DNA of 64,000 bases, from positions 1 to 64,000 of the forward strand of contig NZ_FLTX01000013.1 in NCBI RefSeq assembly GCF_900092025.1. Direction: 5' to 3'. Position 1 is the stretch's first letter. Each line of letters begins with the position of its first letter. This document shows positions 1 to 9,302 of this stretch, in pieces. The translations under genes and the position numbers were made by a program. The stretch comes from Xanthomonas bromi. GTDB lineage: Bacteria > Pseudomonadota > Gammaproteobacteria > Xanthomonadales > Xanthomonadaceae. The notes under the pieces are model-generated. The model was not told where the DNA came from and searched no databases. It worked only from the letters and a program-made list of their open reading frames with translations.

Positions 1-1422
1 GCGCATCTGGCCCGGCCACGAATCCAGCAACACCAGATTGCCCTCGGTGGCGCCTTCCAGGATCTTGCCTTCGGCATCGACCAGCGCCGGCTGCACGCCG
101 AAGAACGGCAGCGTGGCCGACCCCGGCTTGAGATCGACCGCGCCGGCCAGCGGCGAGATCAGGATGCCGCCGGTTTCGGTCTGCCACCAGGTGTCCACGA
201 TCGGGCAGCGGCTGTCGCCCACCACTTCGTAGTACCAGCGCCAGGCTTCCGGATTGATCGGCTCGCCGACGCTGCCGAGCAGGCGCAGGCTCTTGCGCGA
301 GGTCTTCTTGACCGGTGCTTCGCCATCGCGCATCAGCGCGCGGATGGCGGTCGGCGCGGTGTAGAAGATGGTGACCTGATGCTTGTCGATCACGTCCCAG
401 AAGCGCGACACGTTCGGGTAGTTGGGCACGCCTTCGAACATCACCGCGGTGGCGCCATTGGCGAGCGGGCCGTAGACGATGTAGCTGTGGCCGGTGACCC
501 AGCCCACGTCGGCGGTGCACCAATAGATGTCGTCCTCGCGCAGGTCGAACACCACCTCGTGCGTGTAGCTGGCAAACAGCAGATAGCCGGCGGTGGTGTG
601 CAGCACGCCCTTGGGTTTGCCGGTGGAGCCGGAGGTGTAGAGGATGAAGAGCGGGTCTTCCGCATTCATGCGCTCGGGTGCGCACGCGGCCGGTTGGCCG
701 TCGACCACATCATGGAACCAGCGGTCGCGCGGTGCCTGCATCTGGACTGCACCGCCGGTGTGACGCACCACCAGCACGGTTTCGACCGTGTCGGTGCCGG
801 GAATCTTCAGCGCCGCATCGACATTGGCCTTGAGCGGAATCTTCTTGCCGCCGCGCAGGCCTTCGTCGGCGGTGATGATCAGCTTGCTCTGGCAATCGAT
901 CACACGGTCGGCGATCGAGTTGGCGGCAAACCCGCCGAACACCACCGAGTGCACCGCACCGATGCGCGCGCAGGCCAGCATCGCCACGGCGGCATCGACG
1001 ATCATCGGCAAGTAGATGGTGACCCGGTCGCCCTTGTTGACGCCCAGGTTGCGCAGTGCATTGCCGAGCTTGCACACGCGCTCATAGAGCTCGCGATAGG
1101 TCACCGGGTAGGAGGCGGCATCCGGGCTGTCGGGTTCGAACAGCAGCGCGGTCTTGTCGCCGCGGGTGGCCAGCTGGCGGTCCAGGCAGTTGACGCTGGC
1201 GTTGAGCTCGCCATCGCCGAACCAGCGGATGTGGAAGTCGTCCAGCGCGTAACTGACGTCCTTGACCTGGGTGGGCTGTTTGAACCACTCCAGCCGCTGC
1301 GCAGCCTTGCCCCAGAACTGCTCGGGGTGTTCGATCGATTCGTGGTACAGCGTTGCATATTGTTCGCGGGTCACGCGCGCATCGGCGGCGAATGCAGGAT
1401 CGACGGGATAAACATCAGCCAT
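1..1422 (-). CDS. acs: Acetyl-CoA synthetase, C-terminus cut by window edge
   Basis: Converts acetate, ATP and CoA to acetyl-CoA through an acetyl-AMP intermediate. The first 474 residues are present, starting [17 protein letters not shown], with an N-terminal ACAS domain and then the AMP-binding domain. The adenylate-forming P-loop motif [11 protein letters not shown] is clear, as are the downstream WWQTETGG and [12 protein letters not shown] motifs typical of Acs. The full protein should be about 647 residues, so the C-terminal lid domain with its regulatory acetyl-lysine lies outside the window. It diverges from the porin/DUF485/actP block across about 296 bp, so import and activation of acetate sit together. 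The ATG at 1420-1422 gives the usual Acs N-terminus. Confidence 0.96.
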   Translation of the reverse strand, partial: MADVYPVDPAFAADARVTREQYATLYHESIEHPEQFWGKAAQRLEWFKQPTQVKDVSYALDDFHIRWFGDGELNASVNCLDRQLATRGDKTALLFEPDSPDAASYPVTYRELYERVCKLGNALRNLGVNKGDRVTIYLPMIVDAAVAMLACARIGAVHSVVFGGFAANSIADRVIDCQSKLIITADEGLRGGKKIPLKANVDAALKIPGTDTVETVLVVRHTGGAVQMQAPRDRWFHDVVDGQPAACAPERMNAEDPLFILYTSGSTGKPKGVLHTTAGYLLFASYTHEVVFDLREDDIYWCTADVGWVTGHSYIVYGPLANGATAVMFEGVPNYPNVSRFWDVIDKHQVTIFYTAPTAIRALMRDGEAPVKKTSRKSLRLLGSVGEPINPEAWRWYYEVVGDSRCPIVDTWWQTETGGILISPLAGAVDLKPGSATLPFFGVQPALVDAEGKILEGATEGNLVLLDSWPGQMR

Positions 1423-1718
1423 GGCAGCCTCACTTGCGAAGAACGTGTCGGAAGAGGGCGTTGCGGCTGCCCTCGGTAGGCAATCAGTGTGCCGTATCCA
1501 TTCTGTCCCGGCGGCGAACGACGCCTTAGACCATGGTCGTAACCCGCTGGGAGTGCGCCAGCGCACATCCAAGACGGGTCGCAGTGCGACCATCGGTCAT
1601 CGTGCGGAATGCTGCGCTGCAGCTACGACCAAAGGCGAATAGGCTCCGGAGCGCGGACTGCCTCACGCTCCGCACAGCATCGCCATCGAGCGCGAGGCCT
1701 TCATCGGGGAGCGGGTTC

Positions 1719-3093
1719 ATGAAACACCATATTGCACCGCTGGTGCGCCATCGGTTGGCGGCCGCCTTGTTCGTCGCCACCGTGTTGCCGGGTGTGGCGT
1801 TCGCGCAGACGTCAAAGGAAAAGGCACTGGAAGCGCGCATCGCCGAGCTTGAGCGTCAGGTCCAGATGCTGGTCTCCGCGCAGCAACAGCAGCAGGGCCA
1901 GATCGCTCAGACACAGACGCAGGTGACCGAAGTGCGCACCTTGCAGGCACAGACGCCGCCTGCACCGGCGGTGCCTGCTGGCAAGAAGCCGATCCAGCTG
2001 ACCAGCATCACACCGAATGCGTTGCCGGGGACGACGTTCCGTTACGGTGGTTTCATCAAGGCCGACTTCATGACCACCCGCACCAGCGACGGCGCACTGG
2101 CGGAAGGCGCGGTTGGGCGTTACCTGTACATCCCGACGCAGACGCCTGTCGGGGGGCAGGCGTCGAGCACCGATACCGACTTCCATGCCAAGTTCTCGCG
2201 CTTCAACCTGGGCGTGGACACGGTCACCGAAAACGGCGACAAGCTCACCGGCTTCATCGAACTGGATTTCTTCGGCAACGCGCTGGCCAATCAGGTCAAC
2301 AATCTGTACGGCGGCACCTTGCGGCACGCCTACATGAGCTGGAACAACTGGCTGGCCGGCCAGACCTGGTCCAACTTCATCGACGCCACCATCCTGCCGG
2401 AAGCGGCCGATATCGTCGGGCCGACCGACGGTGCGTTGTTCAGCCGTCAGACCCAGATCCGTTACACCCGCGGCGCCTTCAGCGTGTCGGCAGAAAATCC
2501 CGAGACGCTGACCACGCCGTACCAGGGCGGCAACACCATCCTGGCCTCGGACCATGGCGCGATGCCGGACCTGACCGCGCGCTACAACTGGAAGGGCACC
2601 TGGGGCACGTTCGGTCTGTCGGCGATTGCGCGCCAGTACCGCACCCGCAGTGCATTGACCAACGACACCGATTTCGGCGGCGCCATCGCCGGCGGTGGAC
2701 GCTGGATCATCAATTCCAATGCGTTACCAGCTCAGCTACGGCGAGGGCCTGGGGCGCTATCTGGGTCTGGGTAACGGCTCGGATGTGGAAATCGATATGG
2801 ACGGCAACATCCAGACCGTCAGCACCGTGGCCGGCTGGGTGGCCTGGCGCCACGACTACAACGCCAAGTTGCGCAGCACCATCATGTATTCGCGCGTGGA
2901 TTACGACCACCGTCTGGCCAATACCGGTGGACTGGCGAGCAAGTCGCAGCAGAGCATCCGCGCCAACGTCTTCTATTCGCCGCTGCCCAAGGTCGATGTG
3001 GGTGCAGAGTTGATGTACGGCCGCCGCGAAGCCGAAAACGGCGACAGCGGCGACATCTCGCGTCTGCAGTTCACCACCAAGTACAGCTTCTAA
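1719..3093 (+). pseudogene. DcaP-like outer-membrane porin, frameshifted
   Basis: Starts MKHHIAPLVRHRLAAALF with a signal peptide ending near AFAQ, then a Glu/Gln-rich coiled coil (residues about 32-75) and a beta-barrel, the layout of DcaP-type trimeric porins. The frame from 1719 holds to about 2715 (after WIINSN) and then runs into unrelated sequence. The barrel resumes in another frame with RYQLSYGEGLGRYLG and ends at 3093 in the terminal aromatic KYSF expected of an outer-membrane barrel. The present sequence has one extra base or lacks two (mod 3) near 2712-2722. If intact it would be about 458 residues. Its place just before DUF485-actP suggests uptake of acetate or another small carboxylate. 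A sequencing error is possible. Confidence 0.8.
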
Positions 3094-3162
3094 GGCTCAT
3101 CCCGCCGGCCACCCGCCACATATGTGGGCGGGCTGTGCCGCCCGCACTCCAGGAGACAGACC

Positions 3163-3480
3163 ATGACCGTCTCGAATGACGCGTTGATCGCCAAGATCGA
3201 TGCCAATCCGAAGTACCACGCACTCAAGCGTCAGCGCAATACGCTCGGCTGGACCCTCACCGTGCTGATGTTGCTGGCCTATTACGGCTACATCGGCCTG
3301 ATCGCCTTCGACAAGCAATTCCTCGCCAAACCGATCGGTGCCGGCGTGACCTCGATCGGCATTCCGATCGCGATCGGGGTGATGGTGTTCACCATCGTGA
3401 TCACCGCCATCTACGTGCGTCGCGCCAACAACACCTACGACCAGCTGACCGCGCAGATCCTGGAGGACGCCCGCAAATGA
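3163..3480 (+). CDS. yjcH: DUF485 inner-membrane protein (YjcH-like)
   Basis: A 105-residue protein with two membrane helices (about residues 28-50 and 65-87) flanked by charged ends, matching the DUF485 family that accompanies acetate symporters. I chose the ATG at 3163 because an AGGAGA ribosome-binding site lies just upstream and the first residues [23 protein letters not shown] look native. An in-frame start 13 codons earlier lacks this support. Its stop overlaps the actP start (ATGA, 4 bp), so the two are translationally coupled. The biochemical role of the family is not established. It is usually co-transcribed with actP and is assumed to help the symporter. Confidence 0.92.
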   Translation: MTVSNDALIAKIDANPKYHALKRQRNTLGWTLTVLMLLAYYGYIGLIAFDKQFLAKPIGAGVTSIGIPIAIGVMVFTIVITAIYVRRANNTYDQLTAQILEDARK

Positions 3481-5204
3481 GCAAGACTTCGCGCCTTCTT
3501 CTGATTTTGGCCGGGCTGCTGCCGGCCGGCCTCGCGCTGGCCGCCGGTGGCGACATCGGCCAGGTCGACAAGCAACCCACCAACTGGGTGGCGATCGGCA
3601 TGTTCGGCTTCTTCGTGCTGGGCACCTTGTGGATCACCAAGTGGGCGGCGGCCAAGACCAAGTCGGCCGCCGACTTCTACACCGCAGGCGGTGGCATCAC
3701 CGGCTTCCAGAACGGCCTGGCGATTGCCGGCGACTTCATGTCGGCAGCCTCGTTCCTGGGCATTACCGCGGCGGTGATGGCCAACGGCTACGACGGCCTG
3801 ATCTATGCGATCGGCTTTCTGGTCGGCTGGCCGATCCTGACCTTCCTGATGGCCGAACGGCTGCGCAACCTCGGCAAGTACACCTTCGCCGACGTCGCTG
3901 GTTACCGCTTCGCGCCGACCGCCATCCGCAGCTTTGCTGCGTCGGGCACGCTGGTGGTGGTGCTGTTCTATCTCATCGCACAGATGGTCGGTGCCGGTGC
4001 ATTGATCAAACTGCTGTTCGGCCTGGACTACTGGGTGGCGGTGACGCTGGTCGGCGTGCTGATGATGATCTACGTGCTGTTCGGCGGCATGACGGCCACG
4101 ACCTGGGTGCAGATCATCAAGGCGGTGCTGCTGCTGACCGGCGTGACCTTCATGGCCGTGGCGATCATGTGGCACTTCGACTTCAGCTTCGAGGCGCTGT
4201 TTGCCGAGGGCGTGCGGGTGAAGACGGCCATTGCAGCCAACGGCGGTGCATCGCCCGAGGATGCGGCAAAAGCAGGCCTGGCGATCATGGGCCCAGGTGG
4301 CTTCGTCAAGGACCCGATCTCGGCGATCTCCTTCGGCATGGCGCTGATGTTCGGCACCGCCGGCCTGCCGCACATCCTGATGCGCTTCTTCACCGTCCCC
4401 GATGCCAAGCAGGCACGCAAGTCGGTGTTGTGGGCCACCACCTGGATCGGCTACTTCTACATCCTGATCTTCATTATTGGGTTTGGTGCGATTGCGCTGG
4501 TACTGACCAACCCGCAGTTCGCCGATGTCGCCACCGGCACCATCCACGGCGGCAAGGGTGCGGCCAACATGGCGGCGGTGCTGGTCGGCAACGCGGTCGG
4601 CGGCAACGTGTTCATGGGCTTCATCTCGGCGGTGGCGTTTGCCACCATCCTGGCGGTGGTCGCGGGCCTGACCCTGTCCGGTGCCTCGGCGGTATCGCAC
4701 GACCTGTACGCCACGGTGATCAAGAAGGGCAATCCGGCGCCGGGCTCGGAGCTGAAGGTCTCGCGTGCCACCACCCTGGTGCTGGGCGTGATCGCAGTGC
4801 TGCTGGGCATCGTGTTCGAGAAGCAGAACGTGGCCTTCATGGTGTCGCTGGCGTTCGCCATCGCCGCCTCGGCCAACTTCCCGGTGCTGATCCTGTCGTT
4901 GTTGTGGAAGAACTGCACCACGCGTGGCGCGGTGACCGGCGGTTTCCTCGGCCTGATCTCTTCGCTGGTGCTGACGATCCTGTCGCCATCGGTGTGGGTG
5001 GACACGTTGGGCAACGCTGCCGGCTCGGCGCCGTTCCCGTACACCTCGCCGGCGCTGTTCTCGATGACGATCGGGTTTGTCGGCATCTGGTTGTTCTCGG
5101 TGCTGGATCGCAGCCCGCAGGCCGCCAACGAACGCGCAGCGTTCAAGGCGCAGCAGATCCGTGCCGAAACCGGCCTGGGTGCCAGCGGCGCTTCCGGGCA
5201 CTGA
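3477..5204 (+). CDS. actP: Cation/acetate symporter ActP
   Basis: A 575-residue sodium:solute symporter family protein. It has an N-terminal signal-like segment, then about 13 membrane helices, including the family segment [20 protein letters not shown] near residue 60 and [16 protein letters not shown] in the second half. Length and order match E. coli ActP (549 residues) closely. It imports acetate and related short monocarboxylates, feeding Acs encoded divergently next door. The start overlaps the DUF485 stop by 4 bp. A GC-rich hairpin with a short T-run follows 26 bp after the stop and probably ends the operon. Confidence 0.95.
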   Translation: MSKTSRLLLILAGLLPAGLALAAGGDIGQVDKQPTNWVAIGMFGFFVLGTLWITKWAAAKTKSAADFYTAGGGITGFQNGLAIAGDFMSAASFLGITAAVMANGYDGLIYAIGFLVGWPILTFLMAERLRNLGKYTFADVAGYRFAPTAIRSFAASGTLVVVLFYLIAQMVGAGALIKLLFGLDYWVAVTLVGVLMMIYVLFGGMTATTWVQIIKAVLLLTGVTFMAVAIMWHFDFSFEALFAEGVRVKTAIAANGGASPEDAAKAGLAIMGPGGFVKDPISAISFGMALMFGTAGLPHILMRFFTVPDAKQARKSVLWATTWIGYFYILIFIIGFGAIALVLTNPQFADVATGTIHGGKGAANMAAVLVGNAVGGNVFMGFISAVAFATILAVVAGLTLSGASAVSHDLYATVIKKGNPAPGSELKVSRATTLVLGVIAVLLGIVFEKQNVAFMVSLAFAIAASANFPVLILSLLWKNCTTRGAVTGGFLGLISSLVLTILSPSVWVDTLGNAAGSAPFPYTSPALFSMTIGFVGIWLFSVLDRSPQAANERAAFKAQQIRAETGLGASGASGH

Positions 5205-5230
5205 TCGACCAGCGTCATTGGTGTGGTGAT

Positions 5231-5266
5231 CGCAGACGCCGGCCCAGTGCCGGCGTTCTGCGTTTT
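5231..5266 (+). terminator. Rho-independent-type terminator after actP
   Basis: A hairpin with arms CGCAGACGCCGGC and GCCGGCGTTCTGCG (one bulged base) around a short loop is followed by TTTT. It lies 26 bp past the actP stop and reads in the operon direction. Confidence 0.75.
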
Positions 5267-5471
5267 GGTGAGACCGCTGCATTGGTGACGCTTCGGCTGG
5301 ACGATCGCGCGACGGGGCCGGCACCGTCCGGGCGGTGGAGCGGTTCGACGATGGCTGTCGCACACCTGCAACCGCGACATGACACAACGCTTGCTGCCCA
5401 GCGAATGCGCGCGTATCCGGAAGGTCGCACGGACCGCCGCCGCCCACGTCATGCGTACGGTGGCCGCGCGC

Positions 5472-6617
5472 TCAGCGGAAGTAACGCGCCTTCAACGGCA
5501 AGGTCGCCGCACCGATGGCACAGGCATCGGCCGGCGCTTCGGCCGGAAGCAGCACTGGCCACGGGCGGGCCTGGCCGCGGCGTGGCAGGTTATCGATCTG
5601 CACCGCGGCGATCAGGCGTTGCGCCAGATCGCCCGGAAGGCGGCCGCCGAAGACGATGGCTTCGGGGTCGCACACGGCAGTGATCGCCGAAACGATCAAC
5701 GCTACCCCGGGTGCGCTGCGGGCGATCCAGCGCTCGATCGCCGGCCAGGTCGGATCGTAGGCTGCCAGCATGCTGCGCACGTCGGCGAACGCCACGCCGT
5801 CTTCGGCCAGCAGGTCGCGCAGCGATTCCAGGGTGGCGCGCGCTGTCTGCTGTGCCGGCAACATGCCGGCGAACTCGCCGGCATTCCCGCGTGCGCCGCG
5901 CATGACCTGGCCGTCGATGACCAGGCCGCCGCCCAGACCATCACTCAGGAACAGATACGCGAAGGTGCGGTGGCGCTGTCCAACGCCCAGCATCGCTTCG
6001 CCAGCAGCGGCGACGCTGCCGTCGTTGTCCATCCACACCGGTTGCCCGAACGCCTCGGCCAGCCACGGGCACAGAGCGATCTGGCCCAGCGCGCGCAGCG
6101 GCTCGGGCGGATTGATGAAGGTATCCTCGCCGGTGAAGAACCCGCTGATCGCCACACCGATGCCCAGGCGCGGGCCGACATCGTCCACGCGTACCAGCAG
6201 CGCGGCATCGGTGGCCTGCAGTTGGGTGAGCACGCCGTACAGGGTGGTGTCGGTCAGCGCGACCTCGCTGACAGCGAGGACTGCCCCGGAAAAATCCATC
6301 AGCGCCAAGGTCAGCGAATCGGTGGCAATGGAGATGCCCAGCGTGTGCCCATACGCCGAATTCAGCGACACCGCGACGCCGGGTTTACCGCGTCCGTGAC
6401 GCGCCACCGTGTGGCCCATCTGCACCATGCCGCGCGCGTGCAGACCTTCGATCAGGCGAACTGCGGTCTGCACGGTCAGTCCGGTACCCCGGCTGAGGTC
6501 GGCACGGGTAAGCACACCGGCCAGACGCAGGCGCTCGAGCATGTCGCGCTCGTTGAGGCTCAGGCCGGGAAAGGTTGGCGAATGCGGCGGCAACGCGACG
6601 GCGGCTGATGACGGCAT
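5472..6617 (-). CDS. ROK-family transcriptional regulator
   Basis: 381 residues: an N-terminal winged helix-turn-helix (about 22-75, with LTRADLSRGTGLTVQTAVRL) and a C-terminal ROK sugar-kinase-like domain. ROK landmarks are the phosphate-binding segment DGLGGGLVIDG and GARGNAGEFAGM. The zinc-binding CxCGxxGC motif that normally follows in NagC/Mlc-type ROK repressors is absent; the sequence continues into an Ala/Arg/Leu helix instead. The protein is probably a sugar- or sugar-phosphate-responsive regulator, but neither target genes nor ligand can be told from the context, since its neighbours are actP and exonuclease III. The start codon gives MPSSAAVALPPHSP. Confidence 0.85.
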   Translation of the reverse strand: MPSSAAVALPPHSPTFPGLSLNERDMLERLRLAGVLTRADLSRGTGLTVQTAVRLIEGLHARGMVQMGHTVARHGRGKPGVAVSLNSAYGHTLGISIATDSLTLALMDFSGAVLAVSEVALTDTTLYGVLTQLQATDAALLVRVDDVGPRLGIGVAISGFFTGEDTFINPPEPLRALGQIALCPWLAEAFGQPVWMDNDGSVAAAGEAMLGVGQRHRTFAYLFLSDGLGGGLVIDGQVMRGARGNAGEFAGMLPAQQTARATLESLRDLLAEDGVAFADVRSMLAAYDPTWPAIERWIARSAPGVALIVSAITAVCDPEAIVFGGRLPGDLAQRLIAAVQIDNLPRRGQARPWPVLLPAEAPADACAIGAATLPLKARYFR

Positions 6618-7034
6618 GGCTAGCGGTGCCAGTGAGGTGGCGCTAGCTTACCGACTTCGGTTGAGCTATTTCACATTAAGCGTGTGATCCAATTCATAGT
6701 AAGGGGGGTGAGTGGGTCGCGCAGTCGCTTGCAGATGTCCCCGTGGGGCGGTTGCTCGCAGCAGTTGCCTCACCGGCACTTGCCTGCGGGGATGCGCCGG
6801 GTCCTCGCCACCGTGCGATGGCAGGCGCCAGTCGCGCCGATCAATCGCGCCAGGCCGTACCGCGGCGCCGAAACAGGTGGCGCATGCGCCGGGATGCCAC
6901 CAGCCCACCGCCAGCCCTGCATCGCCGGGCGCGCATGCACTGGTTGCTCCCCAGCTCGGGGACGCGTGGTCCCACCGTCCGGAGGCTCGGCGCATGGCGC
7001 GGTACCATTGGCGGTTTGAACCACGGTCCGCGCC
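6618..7034. other. Intergenic gap between ROK gene and xthA
   Basis: 417 bp between divergent genes. I see no credible coding region; the open frames crossing it on both strands are shadows of xthA or lack family features. An AT-richer patch near 6665-6710 may hold the ROK gene promoter. No terminator-like hairpin was recognised. Confidence 0.5.
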
Positions 7035-7814
7035 ATGAAGATTGCCTCCTGGAACGTCAACTCGCTCAACGTGCGGCTGCCGCACCTGCAACAGTGGCTC
7101 ACCGCCTTCGCGCCGGACGTGGTGGGGATCCAGGAAACCAAGCTGGAAGACCACAAGTTTCCGGACGCAGCGCTGGCCGAGCTGGGCTACCGCAGCGTGT
7201 TTTGCGGGCAGAAGACCTACAACGGCGTCGCAATCCTGTCGCGCTCGCCGGCGCTGGATGTGCAGATGGGCATCCCCGGCTTCGACGACGTGCAGCAGCG
7301 CGTGATTGCCGCCACCGTCGATGGTGTACGCATCATCAATCTGTATGTGGTCAATGGGCAGGACGTAGGCACCGACAAATACGCCTACAAGCTGCGCTGG
7401 CTGGCCGCCGCGCACGATTGGATCGCGCAGGAGCTGCAAACGTATCCGCAGCTGGTGGTGTTGGGCGACTTCAACATCGCCCCGGATGCGCGCGACGTGC
7501 ACGATGCGACGGTGTGGAACGAACACCACATTCTCACCTCGACCGATGAGCGCGCCGCGTTGGAAAAACTGCTGGCGCTCGGCTTGTGCGATGCGTTCCG
7601 GTTGCACAACCAGGACGCCGAGCAGTTCAGCTGGTGGGATTACCGCCAGGCCGGCTTCCGCCGCAATCTCGGCCTGCGCATCGACCTGACGCTGGTGTCC
7701 GATCCCTTGCGCGCACGCGCAGTGGAATCGGGCATCGACCGCGAACCGCGCACCTGGGAGCGCCCCAGCGATCACGCACCGGCATGGGTGCGGCTGGCGG
7801 AGGCGGGCGCATGA
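7035..7814 (+). CDS. xthA: Exodeoxyribonuclease III
   Basis: 259 residues of the endonuclease/exonuclease/phosphatase fold, about the family's usual length. Catalytic landmarks are intact: N7 in SWNVNS, E34 in GIQETKL, D and N in VLGDFNIAP (about 148-156), and the terminal SDHAP histidine-aspartate pair. It is the major AP endonuclease and 3' repair exonuclease in base excision repair. The N-terminus MKIASWNVNSLNVRLPHL is typical, which fixes the start. The stop overlaps the next gene by 4 bp (ATGA), so the two are probably co-transcribed. Confidence 0.96.
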   Translation: MKIASWNVNSLNVRLPHLQQWLTAFAPDVVGIQETKLEDHKFPDAALAELGYRSVFCGQKTYNGVAILSRSPALDVQMGIPGFDDVQQRVIAATVDGVRIINLYVVNGQDVGTDKYAYKLRWLAAAHDWIAQELQTYPQLVVLGDFNIAPDARDVHDATVWNEHHILTSTDERAALEKLLALGLCDAFRLHNQDAEQFSWWDYRQAGFRRNLGLRIDLTLVSDPLRARAVESGIDREPRTWERPSDHAPAWVRLAEAGA

Positions 7815-8248
7815 GCGAGCGGCATCTGCGGCGTAGCGCGCACAAGATAGGCGAGGTCACGCTGGGGCCGGTACATCGGCTGAGTTGCCATTGCGGTGCA
7901 GTGCAAATCGATTTGGAACTGCCGCACGGCCTGCTCGATCCGCGCCGCTGCGATTGCTCGATGTGCCGCCGGCGCGGTGCCATCGTCGCGTCGGTCACGC
8001 TCGACGGCCTGCATGTGCGGCAGGGCGAAGACGTGTTGCGGCAGTATCAGTTCAACACGCACACGGCAGCGCATTATTTCTGCGGCGTGTGCGGCATTTA
8101 CACCCATCACCGCCGGCGCTCCAATCCCAACGAATACGGCTACAACGTCGGCTGCCTGGAAGGCGTCAATCCGTATGCCTTAAACATCGCCGTGCCGGTG
8201 GAAGACGGCGTGCACCATCCGGCCGATCGCGCTGTGGCCGAAGGCTGA
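7811..8248 (+). CDS. GFA-family (CENP-V/GFA domain) protein
   Basis: 145 residues with the zinc-binding cysteine set of the glutathione-dependent formaldehyde-activating enzyme family: SCHCGAVQ near residue 27, CDCSMCRRRG near 50, and CGVCGIYTHH near 92. Most family members, apart from true Gfa, have unknown substrates, so activity on S-hydroxymethylglutathione is not implied. The ATG at 7811 overlaps the xthA stop by 4 bp. A perfect 11-bp hairpin follows the stop. Confidence 0.88.
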   Translation: MSERHLRRSAHKIGEVTLGPVHRLSCHCGAVQIDLELPHGLLDPRRCDCSMCRRRGAIVASVTLDGLHVRQGEDVLRQYQFNTHTAAHYFCGVCGIYTHHRRRSNPNEYGYNVGCLEGVNPYALNIAVPVEDGVHHPADRAVAEG

Positions 8249-8253
8249 AACGA

Positions 8254-8279
8254 CAACGCCCGGGCAGTCCCGGGCGTTG
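8254..8279. terminator. Bidirectional hairpin between convergent genes
   Basis: A perfect 11-bp inverted repeat CAACGCCCGGG/CCCGGGCGTTG with a 4-nt loop lies 5 bp after the GFA-family gene and 30 bp after the convergent membrane-protein gene. There is no T-run. Symmetry and place suggest it serves both transcripts. Confidence 0.65.
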
Positions 8280-8309
8280 AATGACGCGGCGTATGTCCGA
8301 AGCCGTGCG

Positions 8310-8561
8310 TTAGCGCAGGCGACCGCGGGCGACCAGATTGACGATGGCCAGCAGGATCACCGCACCCACCAGCGACCACACGAAGGTCCACAGCGTAATG
8401 GCCTGGTTGATGCCGCCGCCAAACAGGAAACCGGCGATCAGCGCGCCCACAATGCCCACCACCACATTGAGGATGATGCCCTGCTGGGCATCGCGACGCA
8501 TGATGATGCTGGCCAGCCAACCCACGATGCCGCCGACGATCAACCAGATGATAATGCCCAT
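8310..8561 (-). CDS. GlsB/YeaQ/YmgE-family small membrane protein
   Basis: 83 residues, almost entirely hydrophobic and rich in glycine. It starts MGIIIWLIVGGIVGWLAS and has three membrane helices with the family's GG-I-GWLAS, NVVVGIVGA and FLFGGG segments. Family members are called transglycosylase-associated or general-stress membrane proteins, but no enzymatic role is proven. A purine-rich ribosome-binding site (GGAGATCC) precedes the ATG at 8561. Longer frames starting upstream lack support. Confidence 0.9.
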   Translation of the reverse strand: MGIIIWLIVGGIVGWLASIIMRRDAQQGIILNVVVGIVGALIAGFLFGGGINQAITLWTFVWSLVGAVILLAIVNLVARGRLR

Positions 8562-8687
8562 GTTGCGGATCTCCTCATGTGCTTGCACCGGACGTGGTGC
8601 ACGGGCGCCATTCAACGCAGCCGCGCGTGAAGCAGCTGTCGAGCGCGATGAACGGTATGGCCAAGCGTTTGGCTTGGTGCACAGCGC

Positions 8688-9284
8688 GTGACGGCGCACA
8701 CGAGTTGGCGGATTGGTCCGGTGCAGCTGTGGCTGCGCCCGCACTGGCACGGCGAACGCGGCGAGCCGCAGGCGCGTCAGCTGCTGGGCCCGGCGCTGGG
8801 CATGGACCCGGCGTTGGTGCCGTTGCAACGCGACGCACGCGGTCGGCCCTCGCTGCAGCCGGCGCTACCCAACCGCGACACCGGCTGGAGCCACAGTGGC
8901 GCATATCTGCTGGTAGGGCTGGGCGAGGGTGTGCGCTTGGGCGTGGATCTGGAGCGCATCCGCGCGCGTCCGCGCGTGCTGGAGATCGCGCAACGCTTCT
9001 TCCATCCCGACGAAATCGCGTTGCTCACTGCGCTGGCGCCGGACGCACGACACGCGCTGTTCTTTCGGCTGTGGTGCGCCAAGGAGGCCTTGCTCAAAGC
9101 GCATGGACATGGTCTGTCGTTCGGCTTGCATCGGCTTGCGTATACACTCATGCCCGACGACGTGCTGCAACTGCAGTGGTGCGATCCGGAACTCGGCAAG
9201 GCCGCCCAGTGGCAGCTGCACGAATGGTGGGCTGCACCGGAGTGTCGCGCGGCGCTGGCGTTCTATCCGCTGGCGGGCGCGTAA
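8688..9284 (+). CDS. 4'-phosphopantetheinyl transferase, Sfp type
   Basis: 198 residues with both signature motifs: RLGVDLERI around D87 (Mg-binding) and FRLWCAKEALLKAHG around K132-E133. It transfers phosphopantetheine from CoA to the serine of carrier proteins. The start is GTG at 8688; no better ATG exists. The window also encodes the carrier XanC (61.1 kb) for pigment synthesis, a plausible but unproven substrate. The gene is convergent with the PhoD-type gene, with 18 bp between their stops. A role with other carrier proteins of the cell is equally possible. Confidence 0.9.
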   Translation: MTAHTSWRIGPVQLWLRPHWHGERGEPQARQLLGPALGMDPALVPLQRDARGRPSLQPALPNRDTGWSHSGAYLLVGLGEGVRLGVDLERIRARPRVLEIAQRFFHPDEIALLTALAPDARHALFFRLWCAKEALLKAHGHGLSFGLHRLAYTLMPDDVLQLQWCDPELGKAAQWQLHEWWAAPECRAALAFYPLAGA

Positions 9285-9302
9285 CCCGGCCGCTGCGTGT
9301 GG

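Noticed and set aside
3435-5447. Very long antisense frames over actP (up to 684 codons on either strand)
   Set aside because: High GC makes stops rare in shadow frames. These read as Arg/Gly/His-rich low-quality protein, whereas actP has clear family motifs.
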